Part shown: positions 1 to 9,058 of the stretch, piece by piece
Numbering within the stretch: position 1 is the stretch's first letter
How the letters are laid out: every line of letters starts with the position of its first letter
Assembly: GCA_018884025.1 (NCBI GenBank)
Contig: JAHLFB010000020.1
Coordinates: forward strand, 1-33,179
Direction: 5' to 3'
Length of the DNA stretch: 33,179 nt
From: Candidatus Phocaeicola faecipullorum
GTDB lineage: Bacteria; Bacteroidota; Bacteroidia; Bacteroidales; Bacteroidaceae
Made by a program: the position numbers and the translations under genes
The notes under the pieces: model-generated
Told to the model about the DNA's origin: nothing
What the model saw: only the letters and a program-made list of their open reading frames with translations
Databases searched by the model: none

Positions 1-2513
1 TCGTTGATGGATGGAAAAGGATAAGTATTATAACATAGTTGAGCCGAATATCTGTATCGGGTTTCTAATCTTCCGCCTACTGTTTTTACCCATGCCATGT
101 GCATTTTGCTGGTGAGGATGCCGAAAAGCCAAAGAGAAGCTCCATAAACAGCAAGAGCAGAGTCTAGTACAATCGTTTCTTTATCTAAATATCCTATAGG
201 AATATATTCCCGACGTTCTGATGAATGTCGAGGTATAATAATACATTCACTATCTTTATATCGTATTTCTCCAAATTTATGAGAATATTTTGCTAATGCT
301 TTTGTGCTATCCCTTGTACTATTTTCACGAATTTCTTGACATTTACTAATCCTTTTGTTTACTGATTTAATTGATTTTGCCAACGGCAACAATTTATCAG
401 TTATCCATAAGCAATATCTTTTTTCACCTCTAATAAATTCTAGAGAACCAAGTATTGGATGAATTATTCTTTGAGAACGGCTATCTTCTTCTATCAGATT
501 ATTCTTCTCACATTCATTAAGTAATAACATTCCACCATCATTAGGCATACTTCCAAAAGATATATCTGGGAAACTGGATATAGGACTATTTTGTTTATGA
601 ACTATGACACTTGTACCAGATGAAAGATAAGGATTAATTTCTGATACTTTTTTCTTATTATCAATAGTAAATAAATATTTGGGGAACTCATTACAACAAC
701 GTAATCCAATAATGGTGCATGTAACACCTGCATTATTTTTGGCATTATTTGACCACTTAAATGAAGAATAAGCAAAATAAATTTCTATATCAAAAGATAA
801 AATGTAATTCCAAAGTAACTCTACTTGTTCACCTTGGCAAATAGAATTGGTTGATACAAAAGATATTTTTCCTTTAGAACCATTAATATAATTTCCACCC
901 TTATAAAACCATACAGCTATATAATCTAAATTATTGTAAGCAATATTATCTTTCATAGCTATTCTCATATCCTCTTTTTGGGTCTCATTTTGTAATCTTG
1001 CACCGACATACGGTGGATTTCCAAAAACAAAAACCTCCTCCTCAGCTTTATGTGGACATACTTCATTCCAGTCAATGCGGCAAGCATTACCACATACCAT
1101 TTGAGTGATATTATGCAAAGGCAATGCACGTGTATTTACCTTAAATTCGTCAGAGAACTTACGATTCATCTGATGTTCTGCAAGCCATAGTGAAAGCATG
1201 GCTACTTCATGAGGAAAATCCAACAATTCAATGCCATAGAACTGATTTAAAGAGATACAAGAGCCATCTATAAAATTAAAAGCATGTTGCCCTAAATTAC
1301 ATGAACGTATCACCTTTAATATATCCATTTCCAACAGGCGCAATGATTTATAAGTGATAATCAAGAAATTACCACTTCCACAGGCGGGATCAAAGAACTT
1401 CATTTTTGATATGCGCAATAACAGTTGGCGACATTTCTTTTCAATAGGTGCACAAGCGTTACTATAGTCTATTTGTCTTATTGCTCCTAAATCCAACTGT
1501 TGCTGAAGTAGTTTCTGCTGTTCCTCTAATTTCTTATATTCTTCACGGAGTTCATCAAGAAACAAAGGATTGATGACTTTCATTATATTAGGCACACTGG
1601 TATAATGCATACCTTGATTGGCACGTTCTTCAGGATTTACTACAGCCTGAATCATGGAGCCGAATATATCAGGATTGATGTCTTTCCAGTCCAATTCACC
1701 GCATTCTATAATAATTTTACGAGCCTTAGCTCCCATCTTTGGTATTTGTATGTGCTTGGCAAACAGTCCGCCATTTACATATGGGAACTGCTTTATTATG
1801 GACAGAGTGTCTGAATTTCTCAAATCGCAATCCATAACATTAAATGCAGCATCTAAATATTCTGACAAATCGCTACCGTCAGGCTTGGTGTATTGCTTTA
1901 TAGATGCAGAAAACAGATTTTCCTCAAATATACCAGTATCTTCGGCAAAGAAACAGAAAAGAAGACGTGTTATAAAAATATTCAAGTCATGCAAATCAGC
2001 TTCACTGTTGAACTCGTTATATGCACGAAGTTCATCATGTAGCTTGGCAAGTTTTTCGGCAGCCTTTACATCAGCAGGACTTTCCTCTACATAATGTACA
2101 CGTTCTACATCCATCAACGGATAAAAAAATGCAAAGTCACAATAAAGGCGATCTATTTTATTCTCGTATGTATCCTTTTCTCTAAGGTCGTATGCAAGCA
2201 CTGTTTTACCATCACTTACCGTTATGATTTTGGGTAACGCACTTAGTACTTGTGCATCTGTTTTCAATCTTTCGAGTTCCCCAGAAAGTTCGAGTGTTGT
2301 CGTACTTCTGAAGCAAAAAAGACCTTTTATAAGGAGTCCTTCAAATGTCCTCAATACACCTTTACCTTCTTTATATCGAGCGATATCACGTTCCCCCTTT
2401 CCAAAAGAATATAGTATATGATAGCCTATTTCTTCTGCCGGCACATGATTATCCTTTAATATTCTTAGACGCTCTTCTATTTCCTTATATCCTAATTGTT
2501 GTTTCTTTGCCAT
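1..2513 (-). CDS. MmeI-like class I SAM-dependent DNA methyltransferase (partial, C-terminus cut by window edge)
   Basis: Reading the minus strand from ATG at 2513 gives 837 uninterrupted codons running off the left edge. Around residues 373-384 it carries FDPACGSGNFL, the SAM-binding motif I, and near residue 498 it carries NPPYVG, the catalytic motif IV of N6-adenine methyltransferases. The stretch FCFFAEDTGIF and the helical region before motif I are typical of large single-chain restriction-modification proteins of the MmeI type, usually 900-1000 residues, so roughly 100 residues of the target-recognition end are missing. In the N-terminal domain, where a D-x-E-x-K nuclease motif would be expected, I read FEGLLIKGLFCFRS (57-70), which lacks an acidic-x-lysine. 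It may therefore methylate without cutting; this rests on by-eye comparison. It diverges from the KAP NTPase gene across a 163-bp spacer. Family assignment is firm; host defence role is inferred. Confidence 0.88.
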   Translation of the reverse strand, partial: MAKKQQLGYKEIEERLRILKDNHVPAEEIGYHILYSFGKGERDIARYKEGKGVLRTFEGLLIKGLFCFRSTTTLELSGELERLKTDAQVLSALPKIITVSDGKTVLAYDLREKDTYENKIDRLYCDFAFFYPLMDVERVHYVEESPADVKAAEKLAKLHDELRAYNEFNSEADLHDLNIFITRLLFCFFAEDTGIFEENLFSASIKQYTKPDGSDLSEYLDAAFNVMDCDLRNSDTLSIIKQFPYVNGGLFAKHIQIPKMGAKARKIIIECGELDWKDINPDIFGSMIQAVVNPEERANQGMHYTSVPNIMKVINPLFLDELREEYKKLEEQQKLLQQQLDLGAIRQIDYSNACAPIEKKCRQLLLRISKMKFFDPACGSGNFLIITYKSLRLLEMDILKVIRSCNLGQHAFNFIDGSCISLNQFYGIELLDFPHEVAMLSLWLAEHQMNRKFSDEFKVNTRALPLHNITQMVCGNACRIDWNEVCPHKAEEEVFVFGNPPYVGARLQNETQKEDMRIAMKDNIAYNNLDYIAVWFYKGGNYINGSKGKISFVSTNSICQGEQVELLWNYILSFDIEIYFAYSSFKWSNNAKNNAGVTCTIIGLRCCNEFPKYLFTIDNKKKVSEINPYLSSGTSVIVHKQNSPISSFPDISFGSMPNDGGMLLLNECEKNNLIEEDSRSQRIIHPILGSLEFIRGEKRYCLWITDKLLPLAKSIKSVNKRISKCQEIRENSTRDSTKALAKYSHKFGEIRYKDSECIIIPRHSSERREYIPIGYLDKETIVLDSALAVYGASLWLFGILTSKMHMAWVKTVGGRLETRYRYSAQLCYNTYPFPSIN

Positions 2514-2557
2514 TATTCCTATTGTTTTTGCTTTCACTACATTTAACCGTTGAATTA

Positions 2558-2565
2558 CAAAGGTA
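2558..2565 (-). promoter_or_regulatory. Bacteroidales -7 box for the methyltransferase gene
   Basis: On the minus strand the bases read TACCTTTG, matching the TAnnTTTG -7 consensus of the Bacteroidetes primary sigma factor. It lies about 45 bp before the ATG at 2513. No clear TTTG -33 box is present at the usual 20-bp distance. Confidence 0.5.
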
Positions 2566-2626
2566 TATACTTTTATTTTTTATTCATAACGAATATACAT
2601 GATTAATCAACTTAATGATAAATATT

Positions 2627-2658
2627 TTTCATTTATTACACGTAATAGTATAACTTTG
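2627..2658 (+). promoter_or_regulatory. Promoter for the KAP NTPase gene
   Basis: TAACTTTG at 2651-2658 fits the TAnnTTTG -7 consensus, 18 bp before the ATG at 2677. A T-run around 2625-2629 stands at the -33 position but is not a clean TTTG. Confidence 0.5.
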
Positions 2659-2676
2659 TGAATAACAATAATAAAA

Positions 2677-5208
2677 ATGTATAATTTCAAAGAAAACAAT
2701 ATGAAATACCATAGACTTATATCTTTCATAAAAAATAATTATTTCACTATTACGGTTCTCGTTATATACCTGGGGTTCAAACAACCTTTAGAAGAAATAT
2801 TTGAAGCATTTATCATAAATCCTATATTATCAAAGTTTTCGGTAAATATTATCACTACAATATTATTTTTAGTCTGTGCTATTATTTTAGCTTACAAGAC
2901 AATTCAAAAAAGGAAACAAGATTCAATGGTTTCAGACAAAAGAATCGGTATGTCCCTGTTTGTTTTTGGATTATACATTTATTACAGGTGTACATCAAAT
3001 ACAGCATTTACTCTAACATTTCCCTCATTTTTATGCTATATCGACATAATACCATTATTATGTCTGTATTCAAGTATAAATTTTCTAAAGAAAGATAAAG
3101 GCAACAGCTACGTTTCAAGCAACGGTTTTCTTATTGACCAGCCAATAACCAAAGAAGAAAACGATTTATTAAACCGCAATATCAATGCAAAAGATGCTGT
3201 AGAAAAATTAGTAGCAACAAATCCGGAAAATGAGGCTTTTACTTTTGGAATAATTGCTCCATGGGGTGACGGTAAAACTTCATTCATGAATCTTATGAAA
3301 GAATACCTCAATAAAAAATATAAGGATGAATTTGTAATAATGAATTTCAATCCCTGGTGTTATTCTAAGAAATCAGATCTTACGCATATATTCCTTAATG
3401 AGTTAAGCAGCAAACTGTCTCCATACGACACAATGATTGCAAAAGATTTAACAAAATATGCAAATGTTATTTCAGCTATCGGAAATACAGGCGTTAAAGC
3501 TATTACCGGAATAATCACTTCTACATTAAACAAAACAACATCCGAATTATTTAAAGAGCTGAAATATAGTATGAGCTATATTAACAAAAAGTTCTTCGTT
3601 TTTATAGATGACATAGACAGACTAAATTATGAAGAAATGGAAGAAATATTCCGTTTGATACGCAACACGTCAAGCCTTCCTAATATATATTTCATTCTTG
3701 CATACGACAAGAAATATGTTATGGACACCCTGAAAAAACAATTTGAAAATTATAGTTTAAGATATACAGAAAAAATCCTGCAAGAAGAATACGAATTACC
3801 AAAAGCAGATTCTAATACTTTGAAAGAGTTACTACTATTAAATTTAAAGAACAGTTTAAGCAAAGAGGAATTTAAGCAATTAAATGATTTATTAAACGGT
3901 AATAAATACGGTAGTATTAATCCTATGTATTTTATCAAATCTATCAGGAATGTAAAACGCATTGCAAACCAAATGATATTCAGCCTAAGAAAGCTGCATG
4001 GAGAAATAGACATCTGTGATTATTTCACATTGGAATTATTCAGACAACAATATAAACCTGTTGTTGACCTTTTGGTAAAAAGAAAGAGCGAAATATTAAA
4101 ATACGAACAAAACGGGAAAAAATTTATATATTACGATGGAAAGAATGTTCATGATGAAGAAAAAAAGACAAGCAATATAACAGGTAGAAAATATTTTAAT
4201 ATCATTGAATATATTACTCAGCATAAGGAAAATTTACATATTATAGACAGTGATATAAGCATCATTACTGATTTCATGAACGCCTTATTCGGAAAATATA
4301 AAAGTTCTGAAACAATGCAAATCAACAATCCACATTACACGGAAAGATATTTCAAATATAATTTATTAGAAACTGATATATCTGAAAAAGAATGGGAAAA
4401 ACTTAATAAACTGCCATTCGAAGAGATGAAGCCTACTATAAAAGAATGGATGGTAAATAAATCTACTTCACTTATAAACAGAATACATAGCGAAAAACCA
4501 AATAACAAACATGACATATATAAACTGTTGCATCTTGACTTTTATACCGGTAGTTTATTGGATAAGCTAATATATCTTGATTTCAGCTTTATAGATATAC
4601 TTTTACAAGGTCTGTATCTACAATTCAATGAACCAAATGGTTTTACAGACGAAGACAGAAATGAAATGAAGAAATGTCTTACTGAAAATGGAATAAACTT
4701 TTACCAAATGAGATATTTATCTTCTTTATTTGATAATGGGAACTATAGTACAAATAATATTTTTGAAAAAGATGAAGTTATTGAAATGCAAACTAATATT
4801 TTCAAACAGTTTATAAGTGAAAAACATACTATGACTGAAGTGTTAATCTGTTGGAGAGATACAGCATATGAAGAATTTATCTCTAATGGTAATGGCACAG
4901 GACATACTGAGGTTAAACATTCCGATGATTCAATAAAGTTGATGAAAAAATATGCAGAAGACCATTTTGAGGATTTCATTCAGCAGATTATTACTTATTT
5001 TAGACCAAATGTAGATTCAGAATATGCAATCAGTAATACTGCTATCAAATTATGGGAAAGCTGGGATAACTTTTATAATTACGTCACAGAATTAAAGTAT
5101 GAATCTCCTATTATTTCAGAATTTAAAGAGTTCCTTTCAATCTTCAAAGAACATGGATATAATTCATACGTAAAATTCAAATTTAAAAATATAAAAATCG
5201 AATCCTAA
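2677..5208 (+). CDS. Membrane-anchored KAP-family P-loop NTPase
   Basis: An 843-residue protein. The first 140 residues hold three or four hydrophobic segments (about 20-34, 57-73, 91-103 and 115-134), so the NTPase is probably tethered to the inner membrane with its ATPase part in the cytoplasm. The Walker A loop APWGDGKTS spans 194-202 and the Walker B strand FFVFIDDIDRL spans 306-316. The DDxDR form and the following arginine-rich helix EIFRLIRNT are typical of KAP NTPases (named after Kidins220/ARMS and PifA, the latter an F-plasmid phage-exclusion protein). The C-terminal 450 residues are helical and unrecognised. An alternative start is ATG at 2701 (residue 9). The gene is visibly more AT-rich than the metabolic genes to the right, suggesting transfer, and it ends at a strong hairpin. 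A phage-defence role is plausible but not shown by the sequence. Confidence 0.88.
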   Translation: MYNFKENNMKYHRLISFIKNNYFTITVLVIYLGFKQPLEEIFEAFIINPILSKFSVNIITTILFLVCAIILAYKTIQKRKQDSMVSDKRIGMSLFVFGLYIYYRCTSNTAFTLTFPSFLCYIDIIPLLCLYSSINFLKKDKGNSYVSSNGFLIDQPITKEENDLLNRNINAKDAVEKLVATNPENEAFTFGIIAPWGDGKTSFMNLMKEYLNKKYKDEFVIMNFNPWCYSKKSDLTHIFLNELSSKLSPYDTMIAKDLTKYANVISAIGNTGVKAITGIITSTLNKTTSELFKELKYSMSYINKKFFVFIDDIDRLNYEEMEEIFRLIRNTSSLPNIYFILAYDKKYVMDTLKKQFENYSLRYTEKILQEEYELPKADSNTLKELLLLNLKNSLSKEEFKQLNDLLNGNKYGSINPMYFIKSIRNVKRIANQMIFSLRKLHGEIDICDYFTLELFRQQYKPVVDLLVKRKSEILKYEQNGKKFIYYDGKNVHDEEKKTSNITGRKYFNIIEYITQHKENLHIIDSDISIITDFMNALFGKYKSSETMQINNPHYTERYFKYNLLETDISEKEWEKLNKLPFEEMKPTIKEWMVNKSTSLINRIHSEKPNNKHDIYKLLHLDFYTGSLLDKLIYLDFSFIDILLQGLYLQFNEPNGFTDEDRNEMKKCLTENGINFYQMRYLSSLFDNGNYSTNNIFEKDEVIEMQTNIFKQFISEKHTMTEVLICWRDTAYEEFISNGNGTGHTEVKHSDDSIKLMKKYAEDHFEDFIQQIITYFRPNVDSEYAISNTAIKLWESWDNFYNYVTELKYESPIISEFKEFLSIFKEHGYNSYVKFKFKNIKIES

Positions 5209-5275
5209 GGACAATTCTTGATATGACTTTTCATTAAATAATTCAGAGTTGGCAGACAATTTGTATATATATTTT

Positions 5276-5302
5276 GAACTATCCGGAAAATCCGGATAGT
5301 TC
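5276..5302 (+). terminator. Terminator downstream of the KAP NTPase gene
   Basis: Perfect 12-bp inverted repeat GAACTATCCGGA / TCCGGATAGTTC around a 3-nt AAA loop, followed by an AT-rich tract with several T residues. It lies 68 bp after the stop codon. No gene faces it within 600 bp. Confidence 0.75.
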
Positions 5303-5951
5303 ATATTTATTATTCCAGTAAACACTCACTGAACAGCCAATAAACACAATCTAAACAGTTTTTCAATCCTATCATTTATCTTATCATACCTTTAAATAGA
5401 GTTAGATATTTCAATCACGAAATAATATCTTTATTATCTTAATTTTATAACTATACGCAAAATAATATCAAAAAGACACAAAACAACACAATATCATAAC
5501 ACACACAAATCACGAGCCAACACTTATAAAATACAAATGTTAAATCATTTCGACAATAACTTTATATTTCAGCCATTAAAACAGGAAATATCATTAATCA
5601 TAGCCATAAATTTAACATCTACCATAAACAAAATATACCCAATCCATATCAGAAAACGACCTGATTTTTGACTTAAAACGAACTGGAATCTTAAATCGAA
5701 CGACGAAGCATTTTTTTCATGATGATTTTTCATCTCATTTTTGCTCTATTTTACCATATATCAGAGCAAAAACACATATTACAGATTAACACAATACATA
5801 GATTTTACATCACACAAAGATATTCTAAACAAATATAACAATACATTTTTCATAAATAAGCCACAAACAAACAGAAATAAGCCAGACTCAAAGCCTCTCA
5901 AGAATTATAAAATACAGAGCATGACTTACTTATGGCCTATATATTAAAATC
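5303..5951. other. AT-rich gap without a credible gene
   Basis: About 650 bp, very AT-rich. The only long reading frame (5741-5947, plus) encodes a low-complexity peptide rich in N, Y, K and T with no recognisable family or promoter, and I regard it as chance. A perfect 10-bp inverted repeat (TTTTTGCTCT at 5738-5747 with AGAGCAAAAA at 5763-5772) could be a decayed or extra terminator. Two related segments, CTTAAAACGAAC and CTTAAATCGAAC, sit about 18 bp apart near 5672-5702. No tRNA or integrase remnant was seen. Confidence 0.5.
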
Positions 5952-5992
5952 TCAGGGTTCCAAAATATCAAATTGACATTTTGAAACCCTGA
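5952..5992 (-). terminator. Terminator of the thioredoxin-amidase operon
   Basis: 15-bp inverted repeat with one mismatch (TCAGGGTTCCAAAAT at 5952-5966, ATTTTGAAACCCTGA at 5978-5992) located 22 bp after the amidase stop codon on the minus strand. The tract beyond it on that strand is T-rich. Confidence 0.75.
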
Positions 5993-6014
5993 AGACAAAC
6001 AATGTTTATATTAA

Positions 6015-6806
6015 TCATTTCTTCTTATAATCCTTCTCTATAGCTTCTGTTATCCAGTTTGCCAAAGCCTGACGGTTATTAGGAATCACCAGACGTTTCT
6101 GGTCAAGAGCATTCTGCATATTGCCAAGTTCCATAAACACTGCAACGGGAGCAGTATTTTTCAACACATAAAGATTACGCTCGCTTACAGTTCCACCAAA
6201 TCCCCTGCCGGGCTGATGTTTTCTATATTTACCTTTGAAAGTCTTTTGAATTTCTGTTGCAAGACGTTCGCCATATTTGCTGTTAGGGGCATGATAGAAA
6301 TACACATCAGTCTGCTTGTTTCTTGAGCGACTGTCAACATGGATAAAAATAGCACGTTTGTAACTGCTCTTGTCCTTTCTGTAAAGATTGTTTATAGCAT
6401 CACACCTCTGTTTTAGGCGTTCTACCTGATTCAAAGGTATCGGCTTACCCATACAGGTCTCACGCTTGCTGTTCTTCAGAATATAAGAGTCGCGGATACC
6501 GTCTTTTGCATCCTGAATGATAAAATATACCTTAGCACCCCTCTCCAGAAGTTCCTTACCCAAACGCAATATTATATCATATGCATATTCATCCTCGTGC
6601 AGTTCCTTACCCTGATACTTACCTATACAGCCGGGATCAGGTCCTCCATGACCACTTACAAGATAAAAGACAGCACCTTTCAGCGACGATGATGTTACGG
6701 TATAAGATGAATGAGACCTGCCGAAAAGGGACTCTTTCTTTTTTTGAGCAGAAACAGGCAAAGAACAGAAAATGAAGAATGACAATAAAAACAGAATATA
6801 TCTCAT
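6015..6806 (-). CDS. Secreted N-acetylmuramoyl-L-alanine amidase (Amidase_3)
   Basis: A 263-residue protein that should cleave the amide bond between N-acetylmuramic acid and L-alanine in peptidoglycan. Residues 1-20 form a signal peptide (hydrophobic core then PVSAQ), so it acts in the periplasm. The zinc site is visible: SGHGGPDPG places the first ligand at His53, HEDEYAYDI supplies the glutamate near 71, IFIHVDSR supplies the second histidine, and VFMELGNMQN near the end supplies the catalytic glutamate. There are no extra cell-wall-binding domains and the length is normal for a single-domain enzyme. The start lies only 9 bp after the stop of the thioredoxin-fold gene, so the two are very likely co-transcribed. 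Close relatives act in cell separation or wall recycling; which one applies cannot be told. Confidence 0.9.
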   Translation of the reverse strand: MRYILFLLSFFIFCSLPVSAQKKKESLFGRSHSSYTVTSSSLKGAVFYLVSGHGGPDPGCIGKYQGKELHEDEYAYDIILRLGKELLERGAKVYFIIQDAKDGIRDSYILKNSKRETCMGKPIPLNQVERLKQRCDAINNLYRKDKSSYKRAIFIHVDSRSRNKQTDVYFYHAPNSKYGERLATEIQKTFKGKYRKHQPGRGFGGTVSERNLYVLKNTAPVAVFMELGNMQNALDQKRLVIPNNRQALANWITEAIEKDYKKK

Positions 6807-6815
6807 AACTTACTG

Positions 6816-7355
6816 TCAGTCTTTTAAAAGTTCATCTATTTTATTGCACAATGACTTGAACTCATCATCATTAAAGAGTCTTGTCATCATAACAATTTTT
6901 CCATTCTTGTCAATTAAAACATTTCTTGTAATTCCCGCATTACGCTCCGCATATAAAGCAAAGATGTCAGCTCCAGGATCAAGTCCGAGCGGATATGTTA
7001 TTTTAGTCTGTTTTGCAAATGCCTTTACACTCTCCAGAGGTTCATCACGGTCTATACCGTAAAGCGCAAAATGCTTGTTATCCTTATGTTTCTGCCATAT
7101 ATCGCTTTCTATAAAAGGCATTTCTTTTCGACATACACCACACCAACTGGCTGTAAACTGAAGCATAACCACTTTACCACGCAACGATGACAACTTGACT
7201 TTAGTTCCGTCAGTTAAAGACATTTCAAAGTCAGGAGCCGTATCACCCAAATTAACTATATATCCAGCCTTGTCGGCTACCGGTTTCTGGGCAACCAGGT
7301 TTGTCACACTGAAAAGGCAGAAAAACATGGCTGCCAATACTATTATTCTTCTCAT
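6816..7355 (-). CDS. TlpA/ResA-like periplasmic thioredoxin-fold protein
   Basis: A 179-residue thiol-disulfide or peroxide-related oxidoreductase. I chose ATG at 7355 rather than the longer frame from 7496 because it begins a proper signal peptide (MRRIIVLAAMFFCLFSV...VAQ, residues 1-23). The preceding 47 codons are low-complexity sequence overlapping a terminator. The fold is announced by GDTAPDFEMSLTDG and LRGKVVMLQFTASWC. The active-site WCGVC has cysteines at 72 and 75, followed by KEMPF. The order matches AhpC/TSA-type and TlpA-type proteins of Bacteroidales. It precedes the amidase by 9 bp. No cytochrome-maturation gene is nearby, so the substrate is unknown. The leader contains the palindrome CGTTTAAACG (about 7374-7383), related to the TTTAAA units found elsewhere in this window. 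Confidence 0.85.
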   Translation of the reverse strand: MRRIIVLAAMFFCLFSVTNLVAQKPVADKAGYIVNLGDTAPDFEMSLTDGTKVKLSSLRGKVVMLQFTASWCGVCRKEMPFIESDIWQKHKDNKHFALYGIDRDEPLESVKAFAKQTKITYPLGLDPGADIFALYAERNAGITRNVLIDKNGKIVMMTRLFNDDEFKSLCNKIDELLKD

Positions 7356-7440
7356 AATTTTCAATTTATATCGTTTAAACGGTGTAAAATTACAAAAAAA
7401 CATCGCTACCTTAAAATATAAAGGCATATGTAAACATAAA

Positions 7441-7499
7441 AAAATGAACAATAACAATATACAGTATAATAACAACCGTATAATGTTATTGTTCATTTT
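7441..7499 (-). terminator. Terminator of the acyl-CoA carboxylase operon
   Basis: Arms of 22 nt (7441-7462 and 7478-7499) pair with a single mismatch; the core is ATGAACAATAACA / TGTTATTGTTCAT. On the minus strand the hairpin is followed directly by a run of T. It begins 25 bp after the carboxyltransferase stop codon. Confidence 0.85.
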
Positions 7500-7523
7500 C
7501 TATTCAAACCATACTACAGAAAC

Positions 7524-9056
7524 TTACAGAGGCATGTTTCCGTGTTTCTTAGGAGGATTGCTCTGGCTCTTGTTCTGAGTCATTTCCAATGCCTGTATAA
7601 GTTTATATCGTGTATCTTTAGGAAGTATAATCTCATCAATATAACCCTGTTCGGCAGCACGATAAGGATTTGAGAATTTCTCCTTGTATTCTTCTACTGC
7701 TTTGGCCTTTTCTTCCGGAGTAGCCTTACGGTAAAGTATGTTAACCGCACCGTCAGCTCCCATCACTGCGATTTCCGCTGTAGGATATGAGAAGTTTATA
7801 TCTGCGCCAATCGGTTTACTGTTCATAACGATATATGCGCCACCGTATGCCTTACGTGTAATAACTGTAATCTTAGGCACTGTAGCCTCAGCATATGCAT
7901 AAACGATTTTTGCTCCGTGACGGATGATACCATTGTGTTCCTGATCGCATCCAGGCAAGAATCCAGGTACGTCAACAAACGAAATGATAGGAATATTGAA
8001 ACAGTCGCAGAAACGTATGAAACGAGCCGCCTTATCAGATGCATCAATATCAAGTACACCTGCAAGATATGCCGGCTGGTTTGCTACGATACCTACAGAA
8101 CGTCCTCCCATGCGGGCAAATCCCACTACCATATTCTTTGCAAAGTGCGGCATTACTTCGTAGAAATACTGATTATCCACTACTGGCTCGATGATATTCT
8201 TGATATCATAAGGCATGTTTGGATCATCAGGAATTACAGACATTAAAGATTCGTCTGCTCTGCGGATATCATCAGAACATGGCTGGATAGGAGCATCTTC
8301 CATATTGTTTGATGGCAGGAAGCTCAACAGTTCGCGGATACCCATAAGTGTTTCTTCTTCTGTATCGCAAAGGAAGTGAGTTACACCACTCTTACTGCTG
8401 TGTGTGTATGCACCACCAAGTTCTTCCTTGTCAACTTCTTCATGAGTTACAGTCTTTACTACATCAGGTCCTGTGATGAACATGTGACTCTTTTCCTTCA
8501 CCATGAAGATAAAGTCAGTAAGTGCAGGAGAATAGCAGGCACCACCGGCACAAGGACCCAGAATAGCAGAAATCTGAGGGATAACACCAGAAGAAATTGT
8601 ATTCTGATAGAAAATAGAAGCATAACCAGAGATACTTCCCACTCCTTCCTGGATACGTGCGCCACCAGAGTCGTTCAAGGCAATTACAGGAGCACCATTC
8701 TTAAGTGCCAACTGTTGTACTTTAACAATTTTCTGTGCACCTGTCACACTAAGTGTACCGCCATATACAGTGAAATCGTAAGCATAAACATAAACCAGAC
8801 GTCCGTCAATCTTACCATATCCACAAACGATACCATCGCCAGGGATATGATTTTTTTCCATACCGAAGTCTGTACAGTGATGTACAACGAACTTGTCTAT
8901 TTCATTGAATGTTCCTTTATCAAGCAACATGTCTATACGTTCGCGAGCTGTCATGTGTCCGTTAGCGTGTTGTTTTTCCACACGTTCTACTCCACCACCC
9001 AGAGAAGCCTTCTTATCCAGCTCCTGAAAATATTTATATTGTTCTTCTGTTGTCAT
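7524..9056 (-). CDS. Acyl-CoA carboxylase carboxyltransferase subunit (propionyl-CoA carboxylase beta / methylmalonyl-CoA decarboxylase alpha type)
   Basis: A 510-residue carboxyltransferase that moves CO2 between carboxybiotin and an acyl-CoA. The frame extends to a TTG at 9062, but ATG at 9056 is the better start: it follows the biotin-carrier stop codon by 2 bp (TGATTATG). The crotonase-like halves are both present, with the acyl-CoA oxyanion region GGARIQEG at 131-138 and GPCAGGACYSPAL at 167-179; a second set in the C-terminal half includes VDVPGFLPG and AYGGAYIVM. This length and order match the Bacteroidetes enzyme annotated as propionyl-CoA carboxylase beta or methylmalonyl-CoA decarboxylase alpha. 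Together with the two upstream genes it makes a full soluble carboxylase. Acyl-CoA preference cannot be read reliably from the sequence, but propionate metabolism is the likely setting. Confidence 0.93.
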   Translation of the reverse strand: MTTEEQYKYFQELDKKASLGGGVERVEKQHANGHMTARERIDMLLDKGTFNEIDKFVVHHCTDFGMEKNHIPGDGIVCGYGKIDGRLVYVYAYDFTVYGGTLSVTGAQKIVKVQQLALKNGAPVIALNDSGGARIQEGVGSISGYASIFYQNTISSGVIPQISAILGPCAGGACYSPALTDFIFMVKEKSHMFITGPDVVKTVTHEEVDKEELGGAYTHSSKSGVTHFLCDTEEETLMGIRELLSFLPSNNMEDAPIQPCSDDIRRADESLMSVIPDDPNMPYDIKNIIEPVVDNQYFYEVMPHFAKNMVVGFARMGGRSVGIVANQPAYLAGVLDIDASDKAARFIRFCDCFNIPIISFVDVPGFLPGCDQEHNGIIRHGAKIVYAYAEATVPKITVITRKAYGGAYIVMNSKPIGADINFSYPTAEIAVMGADGAVNILYRKATPEEKAKAVEEYKEKFSNPYRAAEQGYIDEIILPKDTRYKLIQALEMTQNKSQSNPPKKHGNMPL

Positions 9057-9058
9057 AA

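Noticed and set aside
1605-2602. Several plus-strand frames of 65-146 codons
   Set aside because: They lie antisense within the methyltransferase gene or its promoter region, which has unmistakable family motifs on the minus strand.
5741-5947. 68-codon open frame in the AT-rich gap
   Set aside because: Low-complexity composition, no convincing promoter, no recognisable family, and it overlaps a 10-bp inverted repeat at its start.
5303-5951. tRNA or attachment site flanking a genomic island
   Set aside because: I searched by eye for a cloverleaf, a CCA-type 3' end and direct repeats of island size and found none.
7356-7496. Longer N-terminus for the thioredoxin-fold protein
   Set aside because: The extra 47 codons overlap the neighbouring terminator hairpin and hide a normal signal peptide that begins at 7355.
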